A DNA stretch of 64,000 nucleotides from Phaseolus vulgaris (Eukaryota > Streptophyta > Magnoliopsida > Fabales > Fabaceae): the NCBI RefSeq assembly GCF_000499845.2, contig NC_023759.2, forward strand, positions 22,654,909 to 22,718,908, written 5' to 3'. The notes under the pieces are model-generated. The model searched no databases, had not been told where the DNA came from, and saw only the letters and a program-made list of their open reading frames with translations. Both the position numbers and the translations under genes were made by a program. The first letter of the stretch is position 1, and each line of letters begins with the position of its first letter. Of the stretch, positions 1 to 10,828 are shown piece by piece.

Positions 1-401
1 TAGTTACTTGCCCTGGGGGTGGATCTACCTTTCCCTCGTACCATGCACGTGGTTCTCCCCTGGTTATGGCCCTCTCATGGGTCGTATCTGTTCCAGGGTC
101 TCCCAGCGGTGGCAATGGTACTTCACGAGTCAGGATATCCCCTTCTGGTGCTAGACTTATGGCCTCGAAGCCACACTTCTCTTCACCTTCCTTCTGTTCT
201 GTATGGCCGAGACTCGAAGCCTCTCGGGCGATGTCTTTACTCGGCGATGCCTCTCTTGGGCGATGCCTCTTTTGGGCGACGCCCCTGCGAGGCACTGACT
301 CGAGTAGTTAACTTGTTGACTTCTCTTCCTTGGGTCCCTCGAGGGGCCCCCACCATGCGTTGACTCTAATCTTTGGTCAACGTCCCTGACGGGACGGTAC
401 A
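1..401 (-). repeat. 3' LTR of G1 (partial)
   Basis: These bases match 13943-14346 with few differences and end in the same GGGACGGTACA-type terminus. On the element strand this end is the LTR start (TGTACC). The rest of the LTR, about 570 bases expected from the right copy, lies before the window. The stretch at about 230-290 carries GGCGATGCC/GGCGACGCC units that recur elsewhere in the window. Confidence 0.9.
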
Positions 402-415
402 CAAGCCCCCCAGTC
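402..415 (-). promoter_or_regulatory. Polypurine tract of G1
   Basis: Directly inside the 3' LTR the plus strand reads CAAGCCCCCCAGT, which is a run of G on the element strand touching the LTR. This is the expected place and composition for the plus-strand primer of reverse transcription. Confidence 0.7.
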
Positions 416-862
416 TTGAGCTGAAACTAGTTTCAGCGAAAAGACTAAGGCTAAGGCCTTGCCCCCACTGTCCTTGCGATACTTTGATGACGCGTCACTC
501 CCTGACTGGTTGACGTGACATTTTCTGCACCGCCGGCGCAACGCACCCTCGAGGACTCTGACGATGTGATATTCTCTGAGCAAGAAAAGTGACTCTTCAG
601 GTCGTGCCTTAATCTTGTGACACGTGGCCCAATCGCACAGTGCTCCTTTTGTGTCCTTTGGCGCCTCAACTGTAATATTTGGGTCTTTGAAATCCCGTAC
701 TGGCACTCATCGTTTCTACGTTTTCGCATCTTCTTCGCACCGTTCATCTTCCTTCCAAAGAGTTCTTCTTGCGTTCTTTTCTTGTTGACTCTTTCCTTCT
801 GCACTACTACTAAACCTTTCTTCTTTGATCTTTTAGTTCCTTCATTGACAGCTTGTGCCAAC

Positions 863-1850
863 ATGTCTACCAACCCTTCTTCCCCGAGAGTTAACCCTAA
901 GGATCTTTACGCGTGGGCTTCGCGCGAACTTCTTGACGAGTGCTCGAGCTTACTTTCCGTCAGGGCCTGGAGGGAACATGTGGGGGACCCGAGCACTTAC
1001 GATCACCGTGCCTTCGCGAAGAGGCACGATGACGATATCGCCGTGCTTCCTTGTACCCTAGGCGAGTCTGTGTGTGGGGACGAGCGGGCCAACAATGGAG
1101 TTCCCTTTTTCTACTTATACCAGGTGGTCTTTAAGTGCGTCGGTGTGCGCCTGCCTTTCTCTAGGTTCGAGAGAGAACTGCTGACGGAGATCAATGCTGC
1201 CCCAGCCCAACTGTACCCCAACAGCTGGGCCTTTGTCAAAGCCTTCGACATTCTGTTCGGTTTCCTTGGGTGTGCACCCTCCGTTGACATCTTTCTTCAC
1301 TTCTTCGAAGTGAAAAGGCAAAGAAATAACCTCTGGGTGACACTCAGCAATGTTCCCGGTAGGGTCCTGTTAACCCCATTCTAGCAATCCTTCACGGGGT
1401 GGAAAGGCAAGTTCTTCAAGGTTTGCTGTTCCGACCTTGTGCCCTCTGCTCTGGACGACTTTCCCCTGTATTGGGTGGGGAGGCCAGAGCCCTGAAGTCC
1501 AAGCCTCTTAAGAAGTTGCCTCCGAGGGATCAGGAGGCTTGCCGGATCTTGGCGGGTGCTGGAGGCTTTGACGCTGCTGCCTTGATAAGCCTGGAATACA
1601 ATGCTGAGGCCTTGGAAAAATACATATGTACGAGAAACTTCCCTTATGACCTTCCTATTCCTTGCTTTGGCTAGGTTTTTGCATGATTTTATTTTGAAAT
1701 GCCTTAGTTGGTGCTCGTCTTTTACCATGCTTGCCCCTTTTTGCACAGGTTCGAAGATAAACAAGCAACAAAGGTTGTTGCTGACCCTGGCGTTGAGGCT
1801 CGAGGATGGGGCTTCTTCATCACCTTGCTCAAACTCCGGGGGCCACTAAA
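863..1850 (+). pseudogene. Antisense ORF copy 1 in G1 (putative gypsy-type transposon domain), broken
   Basis: The frame opens at the ATG at 863 (the ORF can extend upstream to 617, but the related copy 2 supports this start). The first 174 codons are clearly related to copy 2, with shared short motifs LLDECSS, TYDHRAF, KRHDDDI, CGDERANNGVPFF and FLHFFEVK. I recognise this as the plant family annotated as a putative gypsy-type transposon domain (PF04195). Its function is unknown. A TAG at 1382-1384 and a frameshift soon after break it. Homology continues to about 1627, where a GT could start an intron ending at a TTGCACAG acceptor at 1748. The tail after that is short and lacks the coiled coil of copy 2. 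It is antisense to gag-pol, as described for Retand/Ogre-type elements. Confidence 0.75.
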
Positions 1851-2260
1851 GAGTGGCCTGTTTTTGCTTTTCGTATGAACATTTGGACATGTACAGGATT
1901 GTCTTTTTGTTTAGTTCGCAACTATCATGAACTTTACTTGTAACCATAACTCTGGATTTACGCTTTGTTTTATGTTAAACGCTACCCGCTTCATTTTTTG
2001 CATGCTTGCGTCTGCTTTTGCTTTTTTTTTGTTATGCTTCGTGCGTCGCATTCAACACTCGCCTCCATCGTGTTTGATCTTAACCCTTTAAGTAGGGCGT
2101 GCTCTTCTCTTCTATTCTCCATTTTTCCCCTTCGAGTCGTGATGCATATTCTTCTCCCGATCCTTTTACTCATAGTCTCGCTTGCTCTTTGTACCTGTGA
2201 GGGATGTTTATACATTTGAGCTTTCTCGCCTGAACCTTCAACGACTTCAATCTGGGTTTA

Positions 2261-2430
2261 CTAGAAAAATAGGCGATGCGCTTTTTTGGGCGATGTCTTT
2301 CTTGGGAGACGCCTCTGCGAGGCGATGACTCGAGCTGTCTCTTGGGCGACGCCTCAGCGGGGTGATGACTTGAGCGGTCAACCTATTGCCTCTGACCTTT
2401 GGTCAGCGAAAAGACTAATGGCTCGCCCCA
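2261..2430 (+). repeat. Internal copy of LTR-edge-like sequence between the two antisense ORFs
   Basis: The stretch repeats LTR-like GGCGATGTC/GGCGACGCC units followed by CTCGAGC, then CTTTGGTCAGCGAAAAGACTAA. The last part matches sequence just inside the 3' LTR at about 436-450. It marks the junction of a tandem duplication: upstream leader plus antisense ORF occur at about 400-2250 and again at about 2400-5450. Confidence 0.6.
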
Positions 2431-2980
2431 TTATCCACGTGGCATTTCTTGCTGACGTGACATTCCTTTGTTCAGTTTGACTTGACACTCTCTGAACATT
2501 TGACGCGACGTTCTCTGTGCTTGACGTTTTAAGTTATGCTTTAATCTCTTGACACGTGGCTTGATCGCACGGCTATTACTTAGCGCTTCTCGCGCTTCTC
2601 AAGTTAACGTTGCATCTTTCAAAAACGCGCGCTCCAAACCACTGTTTCATTCACTCTTCGCATTCTCTCCACTGTTCATCTTCTCAAGCTCTCTCTGCAA
2701 CCCTCGCTTTCTCTCTTCGCATTTTCGGTCTCCAAATCTCCGATAGTAAAAAAGGTATGACCTTTTCTCCTTCACTGGCTCCCTCTTTAAACTTTTGTAT
2801 TGCTGCAACTGCCTGGGACTATTTACTTTCGATGTATTTCTGGTATTCCCTTTCTCATTTCCCCGTCTCCCCCCTTTTGAACTTCTCGAGTGGGTAGGGA
2901 TTTTCGTAGGGTTTTTCTCCTTTTTCTTCTTTACCTTGCTTGCTGAATCCTTTTCTCTTCTTCATTCTTCAGCTTCGCCA

Positions 2981-5191
2981 ATGGCACGTACAAAAATGAC
3001 GGCCAACCCCCCTCCCCTCAATGTTAACTATAGAGACCTGTACTCATGGGCTCCGGTCGAACTGCTCGACGAATGTTCGAGCCTGGTGTCCACCAAAGCT
3101 TGGAGGGACCACATAGGGGAGCCATGTACTTACGACCATCGTGCCTTCGGGAAAAGGCACGATGACGATATCACAGTGCTCCCCTGCACTCTAGGGGAGC
3201 TCGTATGTGGAGACGAGAGGGCTAATAACGGGGTCCCTTTCTTCTATTTTTACCAAGTCGTCTTCAAGCGTATTGGGACGCGCCTGCCATTCTCCCAATT
3301 TGAGAGGGAGTTGTTGACGGAGATTAACATTGCCCCGGCCCAATTGCACCCCAACGACTGGGCTTTCGTCAAGGCCTTCGGTGTCTTGTGCGGGTTCTTT
3401 GGATGCACGCCCTCTGTTGATATTTTCCTGCACTTTTTTGAAGTGAAGAAGCAGGGGAAGAGCCTCTGGGTGAGCCTCAGCAACATCCCTGGAAGGGTCC
3501 TCCTATCTCTCTTCCAACAATCTTTCAAGGGGTGGAAGGGCAGATTCTTTAAGGTTTGCTGCTCTGACTACGACCCCTCTGCTCTCGATGGCTTTCCCCT
3601 ATACTGGGTAAAAGAGGTTAAGACCGTGAAGCCTAAATCACTGGACGAATTACACTCGAACGATCGAGAGGCTTGTCAGATCTTGACCAGCGTGGGGGGC
3701 TTCGAAATCGCCACTCTGATAAATCTAGAGTTCAATGCCGATGCTCTAGCAAAATATATAAGTATGAATGTCCCTTCTTATAACTTTCTGGCCTTTGTTT
3801 TTGTTGGATTCTCGCTTGATGCATAACTGGTCTGCTCTTTTGCATTTTAACTTTAGCCTGTGCCTAACCTCTGCTATATTTGTCTTCCCGGTGTAGATTC
3901 TAAGATGGATAGGCAGCGACGGCTGCGACTGGCCCAGGTGCTGAAGTCCAAGGAAGAGACTTTGGCGTCTCCACCCTCAACTTCTTCCGCACCTCCATCT
4001 TCTCCTAACCCCCAACCTCAACCTTCTACAACACCAACAACTCCAACAAACCCAGCTTCTCCACTTCCGAGTTCACCACCTCCTATCGCAGCCGTGCCTC
4101 TCGCTCTGGTCGAGGCGGGTGCTTCCTCAACCCCCCTTGACAAGGGTAAGAAAGTGGTGGAGATCGTTTCTGATGATGAGGACTCTGCTGAGGGGCAAGT
4201 CTTCAAGCGATGGAGAACCTAGCATGCCCCTCAGATGGTTACCTCCGCTGCTTCCTCCTCTCATGGGGCCGAATCTTTAAGGGAGGATCCGCCGAGCGCC
4301 ACTTCCCCTCCTCAATCAGTGCATCAAGAGGGAGGGTTTGAAGCTGAACCCGTAGGCGTTCTTCCACCAGCCCCAGACCTTCCTCTCCCCATGCAAGAGT
4401 CATTAAGGGGATTTCTGAGCCTGGGATCTTCTGGTAGTCAAACTGAAGAGCCCCAGAGGGAGAGCATGTATTATTACATGGGCCTCTTCATGTCCTGCGC
4501 CTACACCTGGCACAAACAATCTAGGGCTAAAACCGCTCAGAATTCTGCCTTTCAAGCACTGAAGAAGGAAGTTGCTTCCTTAAAAGAGGATAAGGAGAAA
4601 CTAAAAGAGGAGAATGAAAGGCTGGCGGCCCATTGGGGGCGTCAAGAGGGTGCATATAAGGAGTCACTGGGGGTGGCGCAGAAAGCAAGGGAGGAGGCCA
4701 ACAAACGGCTGCACGAGGCGGCTCAAGCCCATACAGGGCTTCTCAATGAAGTGGTCCCCCTCCGCTCAAAGATCGCTGATCTTGAGGTGGCTGCAGAAAC
4801 TGCTAGGGCATATCAGAAGAAACTCGAGGACCAGTGTGTGGACCGGGAGCAGAAGCTGGAGAAGACGGAGGTTGCTCTCGCGAACAAAACTAATGAGTGT
4901 TCCCGATTAACCACTGAGAATGCTTCCCTCCAAACCAAAGTCCAAGAGTTGACTTCTGCCCTGGCCTCCAAGGACAAAGAGATGACCGCTCAAGCTGCCA
5001 CCTTCAAAGTCGCGGAGGAGAAGCTGATAGGGGAGGCTGCGACCGGTTTCGCCGACGGGTTCAAGTTGCCTGTGCAAACCTCGGCATCGATGTCTTTGGG
5101 TGCAGTCCCTTTAATGAAGTGGTTGATGGCAAGCTTGTTTCAGCAAATAACCTTCTCCTTTCGCTTAATTTGTAATCGTTACGAACCTTGA
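2981..5191 (+). pseudogene. Antisense ORF copy 2 in G1: gypsy-type transposon domain plus coiled coil, one intron
   Basis: I place the start at 2981, just after a likely 5'-leader acceptor (TTCATTCTTCAG, ending near 2972). Exon 1 (2981-3761) holds the PF04195-like domain. A GTATGAAT donor at 3762 and a TCTTCCCGGTGTAG acceptor ending at 3896 define a 135-bp intron that keeps the frame. Exon 2 encodes a Pro/Ser/Thr-rich linker, an acidic Lys-rich patch near 4150-4200, and from about 4555 to 5040 a long coiled coil rich in Lys, Glu and Ala. An in-frame TAG at 4220-4222 interrupts the linker. A likely one-base shift near 5068 alters the C-terminus. It is antisense to pol and likely has its own promoter upstream. 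The function is unknown. It is much longer and better kept than copy 1. Confidence 0.75.
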
Positions 5192-5740
5192 CTTGTAATT
5201 GCAACCTTCGATTTATTTCACTGCTTCCTTAAACTTTATTTTCATATTCATGTCCGCTCCTAACTTCTTTCGCACTTTTATCCGTTTCTGCTTTCTTTTC
5301 TATATCAAAGGCCCAACTGGTACTTGCCTTGAACGCATTTTTTGTTGGCTTCGCCTTTATTCTTTAGGTAGCGCGTGCCTCTCCCTCTTATTCTTTCTTC
5401 TTAAGGCAGGAGGCACACCCTTTAATGACTCACGCTTCTACGCTTCTTCCTCTTGATCTTCTTTTTCTTTCTGAACTTGTGAAATCTCCAACCTGCTTCC
5501 TACTTACCTTTCTTGAGCCCAGGGTGCTCCTAGCCGAAGGCAGTACTGACCTTCTCATTGATTTAGGATGAAAAAGGGGGTCTCTTCTTGTTTGGCCTCG
5601 ACATCGCTCACGGGCGTGGAGGTTTTATCTTACTTGTACTGGGCATCTACGCTTGGGAGAGACCTGCTCTGGGTGTCCTCAGCGTGTCGTCCATGGGATG
5701 TCTAAAACACCACGGTGTAACGTCCCGAACATCGGACGCT
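5192..5740. other. T-rich spacer after antisense ORF copy 2
   Basis: The T/C-rich sequence resembles the region downstream of copy 1 (about 1920-2260), for example a shared GTAGxGCGTGC block, and so belongs to the duplicated segment. I see no gene. The tail (5570-5740) leads into the 105-bp tandem repeat. Confidence 0.5.
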
Positions 5741-6260
5741 GGGGCTAGCTGTTCACTCTTGAGGAGGGGGCGTCCCGAAGGAATCCCTTAACCCCTGCTC
5801 AAGGACTAAGCGGCCGGACTTGAACTCGTACTGATACCTGACACCGGGGTTAGCTGTTCATACTTGAGGAGGGGGCGTCCCGAAGGAATCCCTTAACCCC
5901 TGATCAAGGACTAAACGCCCGGATTTTAACTCGCACTGATATCTAATACCGGGGCTAGCTGTTCATACTTGAGGAGGGGGCGTCCCGAAGGAATCCCTTA
6001 ACCCCTGATCAAGGACTAAACGCCCGGATTTTAACTCGCATTGATATCTAATACCGGGGCTAGCTGTTCATACTTGAGGAGGGGGCGTCCCGAAGGAATC
6101 CCTTAACCCCTGATCAAGGACTAAACGCCCGGATTTTAACTCGCATTGATATCTAATACCGGGGCTAGCTGTTCATATTTGAGGAGGGGGCGTCCCGAAG
6201 GAATCCCTTAACCCCTGATCAAGGACTAAATGCCCGGATTTTAACTCGCACTGACGTACC
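5741..6260. repeat. 105-bp tandem repeat, about five copies
   Basis: The block GGGGCTAGCTGTTC (or GGGGTTAGCTGTTC) recurs at 5741, 5846, 5951, 6056 and 6161, exactly 105 bases apart. Units are nearly identical. The middle ones differ by single bases, and the first is the most divergent in its 3' half. The conserved core includes GAGGAGGGGGCGTCCCGAAG and CCTTAACCCCTG. It lies in the non-coding 3' spacer of G1. Confidence 0.95.
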
Positions 6261-6340
6261 TGGTATCTTTGATTTTCGTTTGATTGTTTGGTGGCGACGC
6301 CTCGTCTCGGTGGCGCTTTATCTTTGATGATGCCTCCTCT

Positions 6341-6500
6341 TGGCGACGCCTTATCTTGGCGACGCCTTATCCGGGCGACGCCTTATCTTTGCGACGCCTT
6401 ACTTTGGCGACGCCTTATCTTGGCGACGCCCCATCTTGGTGACACCTTACCTTGGCGACGCCTCATCTTGGCGACACCTTACCTTGGCGACGCCTTATCT
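6341..6500. repeat. 16-bp minisatellite with core GGCGACGCC, ten units
   Basis: Units of the type TGGCGACGCCTTATCT start every 16 bases from 6341 to 6485. Variants GGTGACACC and GCGACGCC occur. A looser upstream pair lies at about 6290-6335. The same core appears in the LTRs of G1, in the internal LTR-like block at 2261-2430 and in the gypsy LTR near 57410-57510. Confidence 0.93.
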
Positions 6501-6653
6501 TCGTCTTTGTTTTTAATTTTTGATCTTTACATGAAAGGGAAAACTAAGGTATGAATATCTTAAACTTTTCTTTTCTTTATTTGGGTGACCTCGTTAAAAA
6601 ACCCCCGGGGGGAAAAAGAGTGTCCCCTTTATAAACTTCGACTGGAAAGAACA

Positions 6654-6732
6654 TCAACTGAAATAAAACTTTAAATTTGCTGCATTCCAACTACGTGGGA
6701 TGGGGCTCCCTTCTAGAGTTTCTAGTTTATAC
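6654..6732 (-). pseudogene. C-terminal end of G1 integrase, cut off by a solo LTR
   Basis: Reading the minus strand from 6732 to a TGA at 6654-6656 gives an integrase C-tail with PIPRSWNAANLKFYFS, typical of this family's end. The frame is the one left open at 7885 on the other side of the inserted LTR. The 5 bases TATAC are duplicated at both edges (6728-6732 and 7885-7889). The break is therefore an insertion and not the natural end of pol. Confidence 0.85.
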
Positions 6733-7884
6733 TGATCCGATCGGTCATCGGTAGTCGATGACGTCAGCAGCAGAGAACCACATGGACCACTCGCGAGGTG
6801 ACACGCGAATCAGGTGATAGGTAGATCGGTTGTCACTAACCAAATGACCACCGACAGATCAGGCGGCAGAGAAGTCAGGGGACAGATCACCCAGAACGGT
6901 GATCGGTGGTCAGTAACCAAGTGGCCACCAACAGACCAGTTCCCAGATGAACGCGGGAAGCAATAGAGCACCGATCAGTCATCGGGTGCATGGTCATCGG
7001 GGTCTCGTGTTACACGCAGTTAAACTGGGACTGAGGTTCCCAGCGTGAGCGTTACGCATGGACCTCGCATGAGCACATCTCAGGGAATCATGCACGAGAG
7101 TGGCCTGAGGGAGCTAGTAAACCAGTCAGTGATTGGTGACTTCCTCAACCCATTACGTGCGTGACACCGTGAAGGGTAAGCCGTTTACGCAGAGAGCAAC
7201 GTTTGGTGAGTGTGCCTAGACCAGCCACACCTGGCGTTCTCCTAAGAGTATGCGATTTACCCAGATGGAAGAAATATCCTAAGTTACTCCGCAAGGGCGT
7301 AACTTAGGCACACAAGAGAAGCGCTAGAGCCCTTCCAGTAAGTGACACGTGTGTGGTTAGATGTGAGTTGCATGCCTCCACGTGTCATCATCTGAGAGGG
7401 GTGCGGTCCAGATAAAGGTGCACTCCGTACCACTAAGGGTACAGACAGGCGCAGCCAAGCGTAGAGACGCGCAGACATGCACAGACTCTCACGCTCTCAC
7501 TCTACTGATTCTAGAGGTACGTTGTCGCAGAAAAGCGTAACAGGGTTCTAGCACATGTTAGAGAGGCATAACAGAATTCTGTTAGGCCCAGATGCAGGCA
7601 GAGACATAAAAGAGAGAATCAGGGTGAGAGTCGGGGATACGAGAAAAAAGAGAGCAAGAGTTTTTCACACACACTACTAGTTTTTCTCATTTGGTGGTTC
7701 TGTGGTCTAACTTGATCGTCGGAGTGCAAACGACCGCTAGAGGCGCCGTCTGTGTGTTTTGCAGGTCACGTTTGGAGATCCAAGAGAAGGTTCTGAAGGT
7801 GATTTTGCAGAGAACACAGTCGTGTAGACGGGACAGAGAGTGCTACAAAGCGATTCCTCCACGTTCGAGTTGTCGGCAGGATCA
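6733..7884 (+). mobile_element. Solo Ty3/gypsy LTR inserted in G1 pol
   Basis: The 1152-bp insert begins TGATCC, ends GGATCA and is flanked by the 5-bp duplication TATAC. The terminus GGCAGGATCA is shared with the solo LTR at 28247-29065. It lies in plus orientation: a TATA-like AGATAAAG near 7412, then CTAAC at 7707-7711, the conserved CTTGATCGTCGGAGTGCAAA block, GGCGCC, and a T-rich run ending CAG at 7764. No internal region or second LTR is present, so it arose by LTR-LTR recombination. It is younger than the G1 insertion. Confidence 0.92.
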
Positions 7885-8392
7885 TATACGAACCATTCCC
7901 TTTGGTTTTGGTTATTCTAAACGGTCCGGTCCACTTGGGAGATAATTTATTTTCTAGCTCGTAAGGATGAGCTTTCCTCATGACCAAATCGCCAACATGG
8001 AAATGTCGTAGCTTCACTTTGGAGCTATACTGCCGCTCCGCTCTTCTCTTCACAGCCTCTGCTTTGATCTTCGCTTCTTCCCTGGCTTCGTCTATCAGGT
8101 CCAGGTTCACCCTCTTTTCCTCGTTGGATTCCTCTGCTACGAAGCCTAGGAAGCGGGGTGAGCTTTCGTGGATTTCCACCGGGATCATGGCGTCCGATCC
8201 ATATACTAAGCTGAAAGGTGTCTCCATGATGGAGGACTGAGGCGTGGTGTGGTAAGCCCGTACGATCCTTGACACCTCTTCAGCCCACGCCTCTTTAGCC
8301 TTCTCTAATTTGCGCTTCAAACCTCTCAACAAAACTCTGTTTGCCGACTCGACCTACCCATTCGTCTGGGGGTGTTCGACTGACGCAAACAC
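7885..8392 (-). pseudogene. G1 integrase, C-terminal part of core and C-terminal domain
   Basis: The minus frame reads the conserved EHPQTNG motif with a TAG directly after it (8354-8356), then a core end with AYHTTPQSSIMETPFSLVYG and the sub-terminal GPF module, seen as SPKWTGPFRI. A second TAG at 8393-8395 lies just upstream. The long helical region (EEAREEAKIKAEA type) matches known Tat integrases. The right-hand edge is the TSD of the solo LTR. Confidence 0.88.
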
Positions 8393-8725
8393 CTACTTGA
8401 TTCCGACTTTCGTGCATAGCTTCCCCAATTGTTGGCTTGCGAACTGGGAACCATTGTCTGAAATAAGACGCCTTGGCACCCCAAAACGACACACGATGTT
8501 CTTCCAAACAAAGTGTTGTACCTTGTGCGCGGTGATCTGTGCTACTGGTTCGGCCTCTATCCACTTGGTGAAGTATTCGATGGCAACGATCAAGTACTTC
8601 ATCTGTCTTATCGCCAATGGGAATGGACCTAGGATGTCAATCCCCCAAGTATGGAAAGGCCATGGGCTGTGTATGGATCTCAGTTCTTCTGGCGGCGCCT
8701 TGTGCCAATCAGCGTGCATCTGACA
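8393..8725 (-). pseudogene. G1 integrase catalytic core, N-terminal half
   Basis: This segment encodes the integrase core with the first Asp in WGIDILGPFP and the second in LISDNGSQF. The Glu of the DDE triad lies beyond the stop, in the next segment. The zinc-finger end lies upstream of the TAG at 8726-8728, so the segment is open only between two stops. In life it would be part of one gag-pol polyprotein. Confidence 0.88.
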
Positions 8726-9934
8726 CTACTTGCAATGCAGGGCATATCGCACGCAATCCTCTCTTACTGTTGGCCAGAAGAAACCCGCACGTATCACCTT
8801 GGATGCTAAGGATCTTCCTCCCACGTGGCTCCCACAAATGCCTTCGTGAAGTTCAACCATTTTCCTGGTGCACTCGTCACCGCTTACACATGTCAAGATA
8901 GGGTGCGTAAACCCATGCCTGAACAATATCCCATCCACCAAGGTGTACCTGGCGGCGTTCCTCTTGACCCTCTTGCCCTCCTCCGACTCTGCTGGGAGAA
9001 TTCCGTCCGCCATGTATCGCCTGTAAGGGGTCATCCAAGTGTCGCCTTCCTCCAAAGTGCATACTTGTACACCCCTTTCCTCATTTGGCGAGGCTGCATA
9101 AGTACTAATGCAGGGTGCCCTCGCCGTGTCTTGACTCAGAGAGCGATGGTTACGTGGAATTCCCCTTGCTGTGCTAACGTGGATGACATCTACCCTGTTG
9201 TCTGTAACAAACTTTCGCGGCGTTTTGAGGGTCTCTTGAATTACAGTCCTCTGCCTTCCCCCTTTGCCTGAGTTGGCCAGCCTGGCGAGCAGGTCAGCTC
9301 TGGCATTTTGCTCCCTGGGGACGTGGACTAGCTCAAACGCAGCGAAGGCTCTCTTCAACATCTCGACGTACCTCAAGTACGCGACCATTTGTGGATCCTT
9401 CGCTTGATATTCTCCCGTTACTTGACCTGTGACCAGCTGTGAGTCACTCTTTGCCAAGAGGTTCTGAGCACCCATTTCTTTAGCCAAGAGCATTCCAGCA
9501 ATCAACGCTTCGTACTTCGCCTGGTTGTTGCTTGCTTTGAAGGCGAAGCGTAGAGCCTGCTCGATCAACACTCCATTAGGCCCTTCCAAGATAATTCCAG
9601 CACCGCTCCCTTGCTGGTTGGAAGACCCATCTACCGAGAGCATCCACTGTGCTCCTAACTCCACCCCTTCAGGGTCTCCTCCTGGTGAAAGTTCTGCCAC
9701 GAAGTCGGCATAGACTTGCCCTTTGATGGACCCCCTGGGCTCGTATTGGATATCGAACTCTAACAACTCGACCGCCCAGCGAACCATTCTCCCCGCTACA
9801 TCTGGCTTCTGAAGCACCTTCTGGATGGGGAGATTCGTCATTACCACCACTGTGAAGCTGTGGAAATAGTGGCAGAACCTTCGTGCTGAGAATACCACTG
9901 CTAGCGCTGCCTTCTCTAGTGACTAGTATCTCAA
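8726..9934 (-). pseudogene. G1 pol: end of RT-linked RNase H, second (archaeal-type) RNase H, integrase zinc finger
   Basis: From the N side come the tail of the RT-linked RNase H (VFSARRFCHYF), then a second RNase H with DGSSNQQGSGAG, KYEAL, KSDSQL and NARADLL carrying the D-E-D-D residues, then the integrase HHCC finger with HEGICGSH and a Cys pair split by the TAG at 8726-8728. Upstream, TAG at 9923-9925 and TAA at 9935-9937 break the link to RT. The dual RNase H is the reason for the Tat assignment. Confidence 0.9.
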
Positions 9935-10828
9935 TTATGGGCCTTGCAAGGCCTTGCTTATGAAGTAAATGGGCTTTTGCACCTGGTTTTGTTCTTGGAC
10001 CAGAACAGAGCTAATGGCCCACTCAGTCACCGCAAAGTACAAGCGGAGGGGGACGCCCACTTGTGGCTTGCAAAGCACAGGTGGCGTCGCCAAGTACTCC
10101 TTCAACTTGAGAAACGCTGTTTCACACTCGTCTGTCCACGCAAAACAACTATTCCTCTTGAGGCATTGGAAGTAAGGGTGGCCCTTCTCTCCTCCAGCTG
10201 ATACGAATCTCGATAATGCTGCCATTCGCCCTGTCAGTTGTTGAACTTCTTTCACTGAGGTTGGGCTCCTCATGGCGATGATGGCTGCACACTTGTCAGG
10301 GTTCGCCTCAATCCCCCTCTCTGTGAGCATGAACCCTAAGAACTTTCCTGCCTCTACGCCAAAGGCACACTTCTCTGGGTTTAACTTGAAGTGATACTTC
10401 GATATGGTAGCAAACAACTCTTCCAGATCAGCTGCATGCTGCCCTCTCTCGTGGGAAGTTACCACCATGTCATCTACGTAGGCCTGCACGTTCCTTCCCA
10501 GCATAGGTGCAAGGACCTTGTCCATCAGTCTCTGGTAGGTGGTGCCTGCATTTTTCAAACCAAACGACATTACCTTATAACAGTAGCTGCATGTCTCCGT
10601 CATGAACGCCGTTTTGCTCTCATCCCTGGGATGCATCTTGATCTGATTGTAGCCTGAGAACGCATCCAAGAAACTCAACATCTTGCAGCCCGAGGCGCTG
10701 TCCACTAATGCGTCGATGTTGGGTAATGGGTACGAGTCCTTGGGGCATGCTTTGTTCAGATCTGTGAAGTCAACGCACATCCTCCACTTCCCATCGCCTT
10801 CTTCACTAGGACTACGTTGGCTAGCCAC
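9935..10828 (-). pseudogene. G1 reverse transcriptase
   Basis: The frame contains, in order, CVDFTDLNKACPKDSYPLP, FLDAFSGYNQI, FGLKNAGTTYQRLMD, the catalytic YVDDMVV, the primer-grip region LGFMLTERGIEANP and the start of the linked RNase H (YFISKALQGP). It is readable but joined to the upstream frame only by a frameshift near 10795, within the block that would follow VLVKKA. It synthesises cDNA from element RNA in virus-like particles. Confidence 0.92.

Noticed and set aside
5741..6260. Regular repeats that could suggest a CRISPR array
   Set aside because: The units are contiguous 105-bp tandem copies without unique spacers, in plant DNA.
6595..6625. CCCCCGGGGGG palindrome as a possible terminator hairpin
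   Set aside because: Lies in the 3' spacer of a plant retroelement, where bacterial-type terminators do not apply; no other role can be supported.
8310..8723. Plus-strand ORF of 137 codons, and similar plus ORFs at 8825-9271 and 9944-10201
   Set aside because: Antisense shadows of integrase, RNase H and RT of G1.
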